A stretch of DNA of 64,000 bases from Lachnospiraceae bacterium (GCA_015056925.1 SVFJ01000001.1:55933-119932); one strand, 5' to 3'; positions 18,442 through 27,153 are shown, numbered from the stretch's first letter. The notes: generated from the letters alone by a model not told the origin. Made by a program: numbers and translations.

Positions 18442-20138
18442 TATTCTGCTGAAACTACATACGAGTAAATCGGCTGACCGCCAAACTGTAACTCAACATC
18501 ACATGAACCAAATGCAGACTCAACTCTGTCAACAAGCTCCTGTGCCTGCTCCTCTGTCACATCCGCACCGTAGTAAATACTAATCAGCTCATGGTCGTCC
18601 TTCATCATCTCTACAATCATCTCATAGGCTACCTGCTGTACATCTGTACCAACGGCAAGAATACCACTGTCGCCAATACCCATGAAATCACCCTGATGAA
18701 TCTCTTTATCATCAATCACAGTATCACGTACTGCATAAGTTACCTGACCTGTTGCAACATTACCTGCTTCTTCAATCATCGTTGCCATATTATCCTCTGC
18801 AGATACATCAGGAACATAATTGATAATCGCTGTAATACCCTGAGGAACTGTCTTTGTCGGAATAACAAAGACCTTCTTATCCTCTGTTAAGTCTCTTGCC
18901 TGATTTGCTGCCATAACAATATTCTTGTTATTTGGGAAGATGAAAATATTATCTGCATTTACCTTCGCAATTGCATTTAACATATCCTCCGTACTAGGAT
19001 TCATAGTCTGACCACCTTCGATGATGTAGTCAACACCAAGTGAACGGAAGATTTCATTCATACCTTCACCAATGGAAACTGCTACAAAGCCTGTGTCCTT
19101 ATGCTCCATAGGTGCTTCCTCTGCCTTCGCAGCTCCCTCAACACCTGCAGACTGCATCTGCTTCTCCATCATATCTGAGACCTTCTCATCACGTTCAAGA
19201 CGCATATTCTCGATAATAATGGTAGTAAGAGAACCATATGTTAATGCTCTCTGCATCGCAAGACCCGGGTCGTTAGTATGCACATGCACCTTTACAATCT
19301 CATCATCTGCAACAACTACAATAGAATCACCGATAGACTCAAGATAGTGCTTAAACTCCATTTCCATGTCTTCAGTAAATTCCTTCTCCAACATAATCAA
19401 AAACTGTGTACAATAGCAGAAAGTAATCTCCGCCTCTGCCTGTGCCTCAATATTAGGAGTCATTCCATCCAGCTTCACATTTGCCTTTGGAACAGCCTCA
19501 AAACTTAAATCCAACTCTTTTCCAAGGAACGCATCAAATGCACCCTTTAAAAACTCAACCAGACCCTGTCCGCCCGAATCTACAACACCTGCCTGCTTCA
19601 AAACAGGTAACATATCAGGTGTCTTAGAAAGAACAACCTCTGCTTCCTTAATAACCTCTCCGATAAATACTTCGATATCTTCTTCACCGGCAACAGCTAA
19701 CTCATGAGCCTTAACAGCAGCACCCTTGGCAACAGTAAGAATTGTTCCCTCCTTAGGCTTCATAACTGCCTTATACGCTGTCTCCACAGCCTTCTCACAG
19801 GCAAGCGCAAGAATAGAAGTATCAATCTCATCATACTCACTGATTGCCTTTGTAAAGCCTCTGCAAAGCTGAGAAAGAATAACTCCGGAATTACCTCTTG
19901 CTCCTCTCAAGGAACCGGAAGAAATTGCCTTGGCAAGAGCTGCCATATCCGGCGACTCTAACGCAGCTACCTCCTTTGCAGCAGACATAATTGTCATTGT
20001 CATGTTTGTACCTGTATCTCCGTCCGGAACCGGAAAGACATTCAATTCATTAATCCATTCTTTCTTATGCTCCAGATTCTTGGCACCGGCAAGAAACATC
20101 TTTGCAAGCATTTTCGCATCGATTACATTCAAAACCAC
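18441..20138 (-). CDS. yloV: FakA/YloV-like fatty acid kinase (DhaL domain plus DegV-like domain)
   Basis: FakA phosphorylates FakB-bound fatty acids in Firmicutes. The 565-residue protein has an N-terminal DhaL kinase domain (about 1-200) with NVFPVPDGDTGTNM, RGARGNSGVILSQLCRGF and VDSGGQGL, which supply the Mg-ATP ligands. A middle domain and C-terminal DegV-like region (VSIGEGMNEIFRSLG, IFPNNKNIVMAANQA, DSGILAVG) complete the YloV layout. The start is GTG with AGGAG 8 bases upstream. It follows the Asp23-family gene by 15 bp. Confidence 0.9.
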   Translation of the reverse strand: MVLNVIDAKMLAKMFLAGAKNLEHKKEWINELNVFPVPDGDTGTNMTMTIMSAAKEVAALESPDMAALAKAISSGSLRGARGNSGVILSQLCRGFTKAISEYDEIDTSILALACEKAVETAYKAVMKPKEGTILTVAKGAAVKAHELAVAGEEDIEVFIGEVIKEAEVVLSKTPDMLPVLKQAGVVDSGGQGLVEFLKGAFDAFLGKELDLSFEAVPKANVKLDGMTPNIEAQAEAEITFCYCTQFLIMLEKEFTEDMEMEFKHYLESIGDSIVVVADDEIVKVHVHTNDPGLAMQRALTYGSLTTIIIENMRLERDEKVSDMMEKQMQSAGVEGAAKAEEAPMEHKDTGFVAVSIGEGMNEIFRSLGVDYIIEGGQTMNPSTEDMLNAIAKVNADNIFIFPNNKNIVMAANQARDLTEDKKVFVIPTKTVPQGITAIINYVPDVSAEDNMATMIEEAGNVATGQVTYAVRDTVIDDKEIHQGDFMGIGDSGILAVGTDVQQVAYEMIVEMMKDDHELISIYYGADVTEEQAQELVDRVESAFGSCDVELQFGGQPIYSYVVSAE

Positions 20139-20153
20139 TTCTAAAACTCCTCC

Positions 20154-20510
20154 CTAATCAATCACTCGAACGCCTTCAACGAAGATGTTGATATTCTCTA
20201 TTTCAAGACCTGTAAAGTGTTCTACTTTATATTTAACATTACTGATCAGATTATCTGAAACAGTCACAATACTTACACCATATGCTACAATCACATGAAA
20301 ATCAAGTATTAATTTATTATTTACGATATTCACTGCAATACCGTGAGTGATACTATCCTTCTTAAGTAACTTAACCAAGCCATCCTTCACGTTAACAGAG
20401 GCCATTCCCACAATACCGAAGCATTCCACAGCCACGCTGCCTGCATACTGGGCAATTGCCTCCGGGTCAATCATGATGTTGCCCAACTGGGTATTCATTG
20501 AACCATTCAT
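20154..20510 (-). CDS. Asp23/Gls24-family protein (YloU type)
   Basis: A 118-residue small protein of the Asp23 family (DUF322). It begins MNGSMNTQLGNIMIDPEAIAQYAG and has an AVEC-FGIVGMA core, then a DFHVIVAYGVSIVTVSDNLISNVKYKVEHFTGL region and ends in NIFVEGVRV. The inner ATG is used because AGGAGG sits 9 bases upstream; the longer frame starts inside the leader hairpins. The role of YloU is unknown; other family members are envelope-associated. It precedes yloV as in Bacillus. Confidence 0.88.
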   Translation of the reverse strand: MNGSMNTQLGNIMIDPEAIAQYAGSVAVECFGIVGMASVNVKDGLVKLLKKDSITHGIAVNIVNNKLILDFHVIVAYGVSIVTVSDNLISNVKYKVEHFTGLEIENINIFVEGVRVID

Positions 20511-20526
20511 AGAACAAATCCTCCTT

Positions 20527-20610
20527 GTTTTGTCGAAGACAAAATGCAACTGCTCTTGCAGGAGCAGAGGATTTTAGCCTCCTTATTTTATATTAATTGC
20601 TAATATTATA
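20527..20610 (-). promoter_or_regulatory. Leader and probable promoter of the yloU-yloV-recG-degV unit
   Basis: A minus-strand TATAAT (20605-20610) is the likely -10; the -35 is weak. The leader then has two hairpins: CTGCTC/GAGCAG (20549-20566) and TTTTGTC/GACAAAA with GAA loop (20527-20543). The ribosome site AGGAGG follows immediately. Confidence 0.4.
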
Positions 20611-20685
20611 ACCGTAAACTCCAAAAAAGGAAACACATATTTCTACATAATTTAAATAAATTTATACATTTTATAAAATTAACAC

Positions 20686-20714
20686 TTGCCAAACCAATCT
20701 TTTTTTGTTAAGAT
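20686..20714 (+). promoter_or_regulatory. Promoter of rpmB
   Basis: TTGCCA (20686-20691), 17-bp spacer, TAAGAT (20709-20714). It lies 50 bp before the rpmB start codon. Confidence 0.7.
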
Positions 20715-20763
20715 ACTAATGTTGCGAGTCAAGTGACTTAGATTAGTCAAGGAGGTGCTAACA

Positions 20764-20949
20764 ATGGCAAAGTGTGATATTTGTGGCAAGGGCGTTCATT
20801 TCGGAAACAACGTAAGCCATTCTCATAGAAGATCCAATGCAATTTGGAACGCAAATGTTAAAAAAGTAAAATGCATGGTAAACGGAGCAGCTAAGAGAAT
20901 GCATGTATGCACAAGTTGTTTAAGATCTGGTAACGTTGAAAGAGCTTAA
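20764..20949 (+). CDS. rpmB: 50S ribosomal protein L28
   Basis: A 61-residue large-subunit protein. It starts MAKCDICGKGVHFGNNVSHSH and carries two CxxC pairs (CDIC near the start, CTSC near the end), so it is the zinc-binding form of L28. A GTG three codons upstream lies on the ribosome site GGAGG, so the ATG 8 bases after it is used. It is transcribed alone, divergently from yloU, and ends in a strong terminator. Confidence 0.97.
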   Translation: MAKCDICGKGVHFGNNVSHSHRRSNAIWNANVKKVKCMVNGAAKRMHVCTSCLRSGNVERA

Positions 20950-20960
20950 TCATATGAAAT

Positions 20961-20992
20961 AAAAAGAACTATCATTTCGATAGTTCTTTTTT
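20961..20992. terminator. Bidirectional terminator between rpmB and a chemoreceptor gene
   Basis: Perfect 13-bp stem AAAAAGAACTATC/GATAGTTCTTTTT with a 5-base loop; A and T runs flank it so it can serve both convergent genes. Confidence 0.9.
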
Positions 20993-20999
20993 ATTTCGT

Positions 21000-22733
21000 T
21001 TACACTTTCTTAAATTTCATGACTTCATTATTCAACGACTCAGATATTACTTGATTTTTCTCTGTTTCATTTTTAATTTCTCGAATTTCCTTAGCAAGCG
21101 ATACTGCGTTTTCTGCGACTGTAACAATACCCTTAGTACTCTCATCTACTGCAATAGAAATATCATTTATACCTGTATTCATCCGGCTCATTGTCTCACC
21201 AATGCGATTTGTATTATCTTCAATTCCTGCTAAAATAACATTAACACTCTCTGCATCATCTCTATACTGACCTACAATATTAACAAAGCCATCATAATCC
21301 TTCAAAATCTTGTCATCCACAAATGACAGCATTCTTTCCGCATTGTTTGATAACTGCTCTACTGCACTAATTACCAGTTCACTAATCTGCTGGATATTTC
21401 CTGCTGTGTCTTTACTATCATCTGCAAGGCTTCGAATTTCATCTGCAACAACTGCAAAACCCTTTCCTGCTTCTCCGGCTCTAGCCGCCTCTATAGAAGC
21501 ATTTAAAGATAACAAGTTTGTCTGACTGGCAATATCTAAAATCTGTGTTGTTAATTCCTGAATTTTACCAACACTCTTGCTGGATTCAACAGCCTCTACA
21601 AGCGCACATCGAATATCCTCCAGCATTTTTGTTGCTTCATTTTTGCTATCTACGGTACTGTGATGCATGCCATCTGCTCTGGTTCTAATTTCTCCAACAA
21701 GCACTACTCCATTTTTAACTTCATTTCCCACATGAGCAATATCCTCTAAAACATCTTCGCAACCAGATACAATACTATCAAGAGTAGCTGCAATTTCTTC
21801 CATACTAGCAGACATTTCTTCCATTGTCGCTGAAACATTTGTCGCGTTTTCATCTGACTGATCGGACATTAATCGTATCTCATCTACTGAATGCTTCATG
21901 TTCTCTGATTCAATTTTAAGCTTCTGCATCAACGCTTGCAGCTGCCCCATAAAACTATTAATACCTTCTGTCATCTGTCCAATTTCATCAGACGTCTTTA
22001 CAGGAATACGTTCTGTCAAATCACCTTCATTTCTTTGCAATTTATCAACAATTTTTTGTAAAACTTTACCGGAACGTTTTGCAGGAAGTGCAATTGTAAA
22101 GTTTACAATCAAAACAATAGCAACTATTAACAAAAGGCAAACAATAATACTTGCTAAGTTCTGTGTAGTTGTCTGATTAATTTTTGTTTCACTCTTCTCC
22201 ATAATAATGTTCTGTTCTTCAACAACTACTACATCAAACTCATCCTCTGCAGTCTGCACTGGAGCCTTGTTTACATTCTGTACATCCACCAAAGCAAATA
22301 CAGCCTCAAAATCCTCCGCTTTTGCTTCTTTTAGTACTTCATTCACAAACTCTGTATACGGTACCATGGATTCCTTCCATGTAGTATATGCCATCATCAA
22401 ATTCTCATCATCAACTTTTTCGCACAAAGTCCCAAGAACTTCCATATTGGCATTCATGCTGTCCAAAGATGCCTGCAGTTTCTCTTGCATCAGCGTTTTC
22501 TCCGACGGTTTATCCTTCTTAAAATATGTCAGATTTGTATAGAGCTGTACCTGTTGAAATGCCGTAGATACTTCGCCCTTTACCTGCTCCATTTCCAAAT
22601 ATGTACTAATTGTTATATTATTTCCTTCTATCGCTGTTAGAGCAGAACCGTTCATGAAAATAATAACCAAAAACAGTATACACAGAATCGAAACCACAGA
22701 GTATATTTTTCCTCCGATACTTTTCTTTATCAT
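21000..22733 (-). CDS. Methyl-accepting chemotaxis protein
   Basis: A 577-residue transmembrane chemoreceptor. TM1 is at about residues 12-34 and TM2 at about 190-212. They enclose a roughly 150-residue periplasm-facing, helical (four-helix-bundle-like) sensor. A HAMP segment follows ([22 protein letters not shown]), then the signalling helix bundle with the conserved tip [21 protein letters not shown]. The ligand is unknown. The gene converges on rpmB and has no chemotaxis neighbour; a cheX/cheY pair lies 6 kb away. Confidence 0.93.
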   Translation of the reverse strand: MIKKSIGGKIYSVVSILCILFLVIIFMNGSALTAIEGNNITISTYLEMEQVKGEVSTAFQQVQLYTNLTYFKKDKPSEKTLMQEKLQASLDSMNANMEVLGTLCEKVDDENLMMAYTTWKESMVPYTEFVNEVLKEAKAEDFEAVFALVDVQNVNKAPVQTAEDEFDVVVVEEQNIIMEKSETKINQTTTQNLASIIVCLLLIVAIVLIVNFTIALPAKRSGKVLQKIVDKLQRNEGDLTERIPVKTSDEIGQMTEGINSFMGQLQALMQKLKIESENMKHSVDEIRLMSDQSDENATNVSATMEEMSASMEEIAATLDSIVSGCEDVLEDIAHVGNEVKNGVVLVGEIRTRADGMHHSTVDSKNEATKMLEDIRCALVEAVESSKSVGKIQELTTQILDIASQTNLLSLNASIEAARAGEAGKGFAVVADEIRSLADDSKDTAGNIQQISELVISAVEQLSNNAERMLSFVDDKILKDYDGFVNIVGQYRDDAESVNVILAGIEDNTNRIGETMSRMNTGINDISIAVDESTKGIVTVAENAVSLAKEIREIKNETEKNQVISESLNNEVMKFKKV

Positions 22734-22768
22734 AATATTCTCCTTTCAATTGTCTGAAATATACTTTT

Positions 22769-22798
22769 ATTATAACTCTTTTTCTGTCAATTTGTTAA
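22769..22798 (-). promoter_or_regulatory. Possible promoter of the chemoreceptor gene
   Basis: Minus-strand TTAACA (22793-22798), 18-bp spacer, TATAAT (22769-22774), about 36 bp before the start codon. Confidence 0.4.
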
Positions 22799-22831
22799 TA
22801 TATATTTTATAATTTTTTCAATTAGTTCAGT

Positions 22832-22982
22832 GACAGCCTCGCACGACTCAGATGTGCCTTTGAGCTTTCATTGCTTATACCACTTACGACGACGACCTCG
22901 CGTAGCTCAGCGTCGTCTTTTTACTTTTGCTACTTAAAATACTACGGCGACGGCTTCGTGCGAAGCACTCAGCGTCGCCTTT
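22832..22982. repeat. Three tandem degenerate palindromic units (REP-like)
   Basis: Related GC-rich imperfect palindromes begin at 22832, 22891 and 22948, a spacing of 57-59 bp. Their shared frame is GAC-GAC-CTCGCG-n-CTCAGCGTCGTC-TTT with base changes in each copy. They stand out from the AT-rich flanks. The short open frame across them (22934-23143) has no ribosome site and is not credible as a gene. Confidence 0.65.
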
Positions 22983-22985
22983 GAA

Positions 22986-23172
22986 CGTAAATTATACAAA
23001 GGGCTTCGCCTCGAATGATTTACGCACGGAATAAGCATGAGCCGTGCCACCACTCCGCACTTCGTGCTCCGTGGTGCGGCTTCGCCGTATGTAAATAAAC
23101 AAAAGACGTCTCTCGCGAGTAAACTCGCAGAGGCGTCTTTCATTCATTTACGCATGGCTCATGCTTATTCCA
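22986..23172. repeat. Cluster of inverted repeats downstream of the HMGL-like gene
   Basis: Contains CGTAAAT/ATTTACG arms (22986-23024), a GC-rich hairpin around 23041-23090 (CACCAC/GTGGTG core), and a 16-bp inverted pair GGAATAAGCATGAGCC (23028-23043) and its reverse complement (23156-23171). The second arm includes the last codons of the gene at 23165. Both arms are preceded by ATTTACGCA in the same direction. Confidence 0.6.
23102..23140 (-). terminator. Terminator of the HMGL-like gene
   Basis: A long near-perfect hairpin (AAAGACG-n-CTCT...GCGAGT paired with ACTCGC-AGAG-n-CGTCTTT, loop AA) 25 bp past the stop codon. On the minus strand it ends in TCTTTTGTTT. Confidence 0.75.
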
Positions 23173-24142
23173 TGTTGTCCAACAGCTCCTGATAGAATCT
23201 GGAGTAGTCTGTTCTTTTATCTCCCATGAATTTGATGGCTGTGGATGGGTGGGAATTCATAACTCCTGTTAAGAGATACGGGATATCGTAGCCCCATACA
23301 TTGCCTTTGTCCTTCTCAGCCTGAATATACTTCTGTACAAAATCCATAACCGGTACAAGGTTATACTTTGGATTTCTAAGAAATGCAAGCAGAGATTCCA
23401 TATAGCAGTTACCTGCTCCGCGTCCCATGCCGCTTACGGTTGCATCTAATAAACTTGCACCATTGGTTAATGCCTCAATGGTATTCGCAAAAGCTAACTG
23501 CTGATTATTATGTGCATGCATACCGATTCTTTTATTATACTTTGCTGCAATGTTCATATACTTATCTGTAAGTGAACGAATCTGTTCAGGATAGAACGCG
23601 CCAAAGCTATCTACCAAATAAATAACATCAACATCACTCTCTGCAAGAAGCTCAAGCCCCTTATCAAGCTCATCCTCACGTACCTTCGAAATCGCCATAA
23701 TATTAACAGTAGTCTCATACCCCTTTTCGTGTGCATCCTGAATCATCTCAATGGCTGTAGGAATCTGATGAATATAAGTAGCTGTACGTACAAGGTCGAT
23801 AACACTGTCTTCCTTCTTCAAAATATCATTCTTATAATCTGTTCTTCCTACATCTGTCATAACAGCAATCTTCAAATCAAAATCATTGTTACCGACAATT
23901 GCACGAATATCTTCCTCATCACAGAACTTCCACTTACCATAGTCCTCTTTTTTAAAGATATCCTTAGATGCCTTATAACCAAACTCCATATAATCAACAC
24001 CGGCTTTGATGTTTGTACGATACAAATCCTTTACAAACTCATCTGAAAAGCCAAAGTTATTTACCAAACCACCATCACGAAGTGTACAGTCCACAACCTT
24101 AATATCCGGTCTGAACGCGATTAAGTTACCGTTATTTCCCAT
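23165..24142 (-). CDS. DRE-TIM metallolyase (HMGL-like aldolase/acyltransferase family)
   Basis: A 325-residue TIM-barrel enzyme of the HMG-CoA lyase / isopropylmalate synthase superfamily. The DRE signature is seen in VDCTLRDGGLVNN (Asp-Arg catalytic pair), with metal-ligand IGMHAHNNQQLAFANT near residue 215 and DATVSGMGRGAGN downstream. It lacks the long C-terminal domain of LeuA and the communication domain of ketovalerate aldolase, so the reaction is unassigned. The start is the ATG 5 bases after GGAGG; the longer frame would begin at TTG on that site. It has its own promoter and an operator-like palindrome. Confidence 0.82.
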   Translation of the reverse strand: MGNNGNLIAFRPDIKVVDCTLRDGGLVNNFGFSDEFVKDLYRTNIKAGVDYMEFGYKASKDIFKKEDYGKWKFCDEEDIRAIVGNNDFDLKIAVMTDVGRTDYKNDILKKEDSVIDLVRTATYIHQIPTAIEMIQDAHEKGYETTVNIMAISKVREDELDKGLELLAESDVDVIYLVDSFGAFYPEQIRSLTDKYMNIAAKYNKRIGMHAHNNQQLAFANTIEALTNGASLLDATVSGMGRGAGNCYMESLLAFLRNPKYNLVPVMDFVQKYIQAEKDKGNVWGYDIPYLLTGVMNSHPSTAIKFMGDKRTDYSRFYQELLDNME

Positions 24143-24193
24143 AATTTCCTCCAAAATCTGTTTGTGTTCTTATTTTCTTCACTTTAAACCGTT

Positions 24194-24207
24194 ACACTTT
24201 AAAGTGT
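24194..24207. promoter_or_regulatory. Operator-like perfect palindrome
   Basis: ACACTTTAAAGTGT is a perfect 14-bp palindrome about 10-23 bp downstream of the predicted transcription start of the HMGL-like gene. A related half-site CACTTTAAA lies at about 24179-24187. This fits a dimeric repressor site; the regulator is not in the window. Confidence 0.5.
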
Positions 24208-24222
24208 TAAAGTATATCTTGT

Positions 24223-24251
24223 ATCATAAACTTCTTTTCATTAATTGTCAA
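24223..24251 (-). promoter_or_regulatory. Promoter of the HMGL-like gene
   Basis: Minus-strand TTGACA (24246-24251), 17-bp spacer, TATGAT (24223-24228). Confidence 0.78.
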
Positions 24252-24284
24252 TACCCTAAAATAATGAATGACTGCTAATCCCTA

Positions 24285-24827
24285 TTACAACAACTCATGG
24301 ATAGACACCGGCTCTTTTGGTACATCAGGATATACCGCCAGTTCATACTCATAATACTTCAAATCATGCCACTCACCGTGCTTATAACCTGCCTTATGCA
24401 AAGTCCCGACATGTTTGAAACCAAACTTCTCATGAAACGCATCACTTCTCTCATTGGGCACCGAAATCAAAGCGTAAGCCGTGAAATACCCCTGTGCACG
24501 AACCAAATCAATCAATGCATTATATAAGTCCGTTGCAATATGCATTCGGTGATAACTTTCATCCAAATAAATCGAAACATCTACAGACCATTGATATGCC
24601 GCTCTTTGCGCATGCTTTGATGCATACGCATAGCCCGCTACCTTACCATCCACCTCACACACAAGCCACGGAAACTGTGCCTGAACATCTTTCATTCTCT
24701 CACCAAACGCCTCAGCAGAAGGCACTTCTGTTTCAAATGAAACTGTAGTGTTCAATATGTATGGTGTATAAATCTCCAGTATTCTCTCGCAATCCTCTAT
24801 GGTTGCCATTCTGATTCGTTTTTCCAT
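24285..24827 (-). CDS. GNAT acetyltransferase, phosphinothricin-acetyltransferase-like
   Basis: A 180-residue GNAT enzyme. IRMATIEDCERILEIYTPYI at the start, TTVSFETEVPS, a VAGYAYASKH strand and a C-terminal YKHGEWHDLKYYEYEL follow the Pat/MnaT subgroup, which acetylates small amino compounds. The acetyl-CoA loop (normally Q/RxxGxG/A) is atypical: YHRMHIATDLYNALI. The ATG is chosen because GAGG precedes it closely; the longer frame has an unrelated N-terminus. The substrate is unknown. No obvious partner gene. Confidence 0.82.
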   Translation of the reverse strand: MEKRIRMATIEDCERILEIYTPYILNTTVSFETEVPSAEAFGERMKDVQAQFPWLVCEVDGKVAGYAYASKHAQRAAYQWSVDVSIYLDESYHRMHIATDLYNALIDLVRAQGYFTAYALISVPNERSDAFHEKFGFKHVGTLHKAGYKHGEWHDLKYYEYELAVYPDVPKEPVSIHELL

Positions 24828-24948
24828 AATATCCTCTATCCTCTTTCTTAACCGTTTTCCCAAACCGGTATGTGACTTGGTACATTCTAACACGAAACGC
24901 AATCGCCTGCGACATGTTCATCTTCATGCAAATGCACATAATACGAAA

Positions 24949-24973
24949 GAGGTCTAGCATTACGCTAAACCTC
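24949..24973 (-). terminator. Terminator overlapping the J-domain gene stop
   Basis: 10-bp stem GAGGTCTAGC/GCTAAACCTC with one wobble position and a 5-base loop, overlapping the stop codon at 24965. Confidence 0.55.
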
Positions 24974-25534
24974 ATAATATTGTCTCTTCAACGCATCATA
25001 CTCTGCCTGAATACGCATTAACGTCTTAGCATCTCCGCAACGATTGTCCGGATGATAAATCTTAAGTAACTCTTTATATCGCTTACGCAATGCCAATTGA
25101 TTATCCACACCCTTAAAGAATCCAATATCTGCACCACTTGCATCTATCGGGTAAACCTTAGGTGGCGGTGGTGGTGTATTCACCTTCTGTTTCCTGTATC
25201 GTGTCTTTTCATATTCAAAATTCAAACGCTCACACTCTAACATCTTCTTGTCAACCGATAACTGCTGATAACCATCCTCAATTATCTTTAACTTCTTCTT
25301 CATGAATATCTCGTTGTCACGGAAACGCTTTTTCTCAGCCTCAATCTTCAAGTTTAATGCATTTCTCTCACTCTCTAATGCTTTTCTCTCCTGTTGCAAT
25401 TCATGACGTAATTCCTCAAGTTCGTCCTTGCGCGCTTGAATTCTGACCTGCTCCTGAAACATCCATGTTTTAAGCTTCTTAAGCTCGTCTGATGTCCCAG
25501 CCTCCTTCAGCTTCTCATCAAAATCCAAAACCAT
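24965..25534 (-). CDS. Coiled-coil protein with C-terminal J domain
   Basis: A 189-residue protein. Residues about 10-110 are a charged coiled coil (ELEELRHELQQERKALESERN). A proline run and a short C-terminal J domain follow, with the diagnostic HPD in YKELLKIYHPDNRCGD, so it probably stimulates a DnaK-type chaperone. The first GTG is passed over because GGGAG lies just before the ATG two codons in. The client is unknown. The architecture (J domain at the C-terminus) differs from DnaJ. Confidence 0.8.
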   Translation of the reverse strand: MVLDFDEKLKEAGTSDELKKLKTWMFQEQVRIQARKDELEELRHELQQERKALESERNALNLKIEAEKKRFRDNEIFMKKKLKIIEDGYQQLSVDKKMLECERLNFEYEKTRYRKQKVNTPPPPPKVYPIDASGADIGFFKGVDNQLALRKRYKELLKIYHPDNRCGDAKTLMRIQAEYDALKRQYYEV

Positions 25535-25573
25535 AGCCACTCCCTCTTATCATGATTTGTTAACTGCTACACC

Positions 25574-25711
25574 CTAACAGTTGAATAAATTATATCCAAT
25601 AATGACCAATAATGCAATGATAATTAACTCAAGCCAAATAATCTTTATCAAAAATGTTAATACCATACCAACAGCAATCCAAAACATGGCAAAACCAATC
25701 AAACGCCTCAT
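25574..25711 (-). CDS. Small two-helix membrane protein (45 residues)
   Basis: A short gene beginning MRRLIGFAMFWIAVGM and ending NLFNC. Almost the whole length is hydrophobic, with two predicted membrane helices (about 4-22 and 26-41). AAGGCGG lies 7 bases before the ATG. It occupies the gap between the ytfJ-type gene and the J-domain gene, in the same orientation and with tight spacing on the ytfJ side. The position, ribosome site and composition support a real gene; function unknown. Confidence 0.65.
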   Translation of the reverse strand: MRRLIGFAMFWIAVGMVLTFLIKIIWLELIIIALLVIIGYNLFNC

Positions 25712-25769
25712 ATGATACCGCCTTAGCGTTTCTTACTGCTATTATATGCATCGTACCGGTCAAAACATA

Positions 25770-26180
25770 CTATTCTGCTACACTATCCTGCTTATCATCT
25801 GAAGGAAATGCTGTATGAACAACCTCTTCATCGCTTGGCATCTCTTCCTTCTTTGTTGTGAACTTATCTACCAAATCAGGAATCATATCAAGCACCTTTG
25901 TTACACTATCCTGATTCTTAATATTCACCAGCTTAATCTGACCATTCTTAATCGCCAAAACAGCGCTTGGTGACATCTTACCACTCATACCGCCGGCGCC
26001 GGAATTCTTCTTATCCTGTGTAGATGCACCTGCTCCTACGCCAAAGCTGACATCTACCAGCGGAACAATCGTAGTATCTCCAATCTGAATCGGCTCTCCT
26101 ACCACCGTCTTCGACGACAAAAAGCCTTCCATCCCCTTCATCATGGAACCCACGATTCCATTAAAATTATTCTCTGCCAT
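25770..26180 (-). CDS. ytfJ: GerW/YtfJ-family sporulation protein
   Basis: A 136-residue protein of the YtfJ (GerW) family, needed for normal spore germination in Bacillus. It shows VGEPIQIGDTTIVPLVDVSFG, a Gly-rich loop (GVGAGA..GAGGMSGKMSPSAV) and IKNGQIKLVNI. The inner ATG (MAENNFNG) is used, with GGGAGG upstream. The preceding DUF2953 gene ends 3 bp before it, so the two are probably translated together. Confidence 0.9.
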   Translation of the reverse strand: MAENNFNGIVGSMMKGMEGFLSSKTVVGEPIQIGDTTIVPLVDVSFGVGAGASTQDKKNSGAGGMSGKMSPSAVLAIKNGQIKLVNIKNQDSVTKVLDMIPDLVDKFTTKKEEMPSDEEVVHTAFPSDDKQDSVAE

Positions 26181-26182
26181 AA

Positions 26183-27124
26183 TTATGAATCCTCCCTCAA
26201 CAAGCATTTCTTCAAACGCCTCATATTTTTATTAAAAAGCAATGTATATGCAACTATTGTATATACATATACGGTTACCTTACCCTTAAGCGAAAAATCC
26301 GCCTCAAATACTTTATTCTCAAAATCAGGAACCACTATAAGATTACCCTGATGAATCGGATAAAGCATCGCACAATAGCCAATAATCTGCCCTGTTGTTC
26401 CCGGGTCATCCGTTCCCAAAAGAACATTTATGCGAAACTTCTTAGGCTTAATATCCTTCCAGATTCTAAGTAATTCCTTCTTGCAGGCTGCGAACGCAAG
26501 CTTTGTATTCTCCTCCTGCCATAACTCTGTATAATAAGTTATGTTATCCTTAATATCTTTTATTTTATCACATATCCTAAGGAATGTGTACTTGATATTC
26601 ATAATACGTTCTTTACATTTTGCATATAATATCTTCAAACGCTCCCAAAAAGCAGGAGTATCCTCTTCCTTGGGCGTTCCCTTCTCCTCAAGCCCATCTG
26701 ATGATTGTTGTCCCTCAGACTGCAAAACAGCTTCCGTCTCCTTAGTCTTCTCTTTGTTGCCGAGACGATGCGGAACGGGAGGTTTTACCATTACATTATC
26801 AGACACTTCTTCCTCTGCCGATTCCGTTTTTACTGTCTGCTTCTTTGCCTTTCGCTTCTTCCTCTGCATATCATAAACCGGAATTCCCAAAAGGCGAATA
26901 ACCATCTGTAGCTCATTATCCTTAGAAACCGAAACCTTAACCGTAAGAAAATGCAACAACCAACTAAGCTTACCGTATACTGCATACTCTCCGCGATAAT
27001 AGCCCGAAGCACGATAACGAACAGGGACAAACAAAACCAAGCCTGCAATTACCAAAACTGTAACAAGCAGACAAAGTAAAATAATTCCTATTATCTTTAA
27101 TACTGTTAAAACAATTGCTAGCAT
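26183..27124 (-). CDS. DUF2953 membrane protein (YtfI type)
   Basis: A 313-residue protein with one strong N-terminal membrane helix (about residues 4-32), a charged low-complexity middle (about 85-150, rich in K/E), and the C-terminal DUF2953 domain (FRINVLLGTDDPGTTGQIIGYCAMLYP, FENKVFEADFSLKGKVTVYVY). The family sits next to ytfJ in Firmicutes and is linked to sporulation by context only. The ATG with GAAGGGG upstream is chosen over a longer frame. Confidence 0.87.
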   Translation of the reverse strand: MLAIVLTVLKIIGIILLCLLVTVLVIAGLVLFVPVRYRASGYYRGEYAVYGKLSWLLHFLTVKVSVSKDNELQMVIRLLGIPVYDMQRKKRKAKKQTVKTESAEEEVSDNVMVKPPVPHRLGNKEKTKETEAVLQSEGQQSSDGLEEKGTPKEEDTPAFWERLKILYAKCKERIMNIKYTFLRICDKIKDIKDNITYYTELWQEENTKLAFAACKKELLRIWKDIKPKKFRINVLLGTDDPGTTGQIIGYCAMLYPIHQGNLIVVPDFENKVFEADFSLKGKVTVYVYTIVAYTLLFNKNMRRLKKCLLREDS

Positions 27125-27153
27125 AGTTTCCCCTTCGTGTATCAGATTCTTGC

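Noticed and set aside
22934..23143. 69-codon minus-strand frame in the GC-rich repeat zone
   Set aside because: It spans hairpins and a terminator, has low-complexity composition and no ribosome site.
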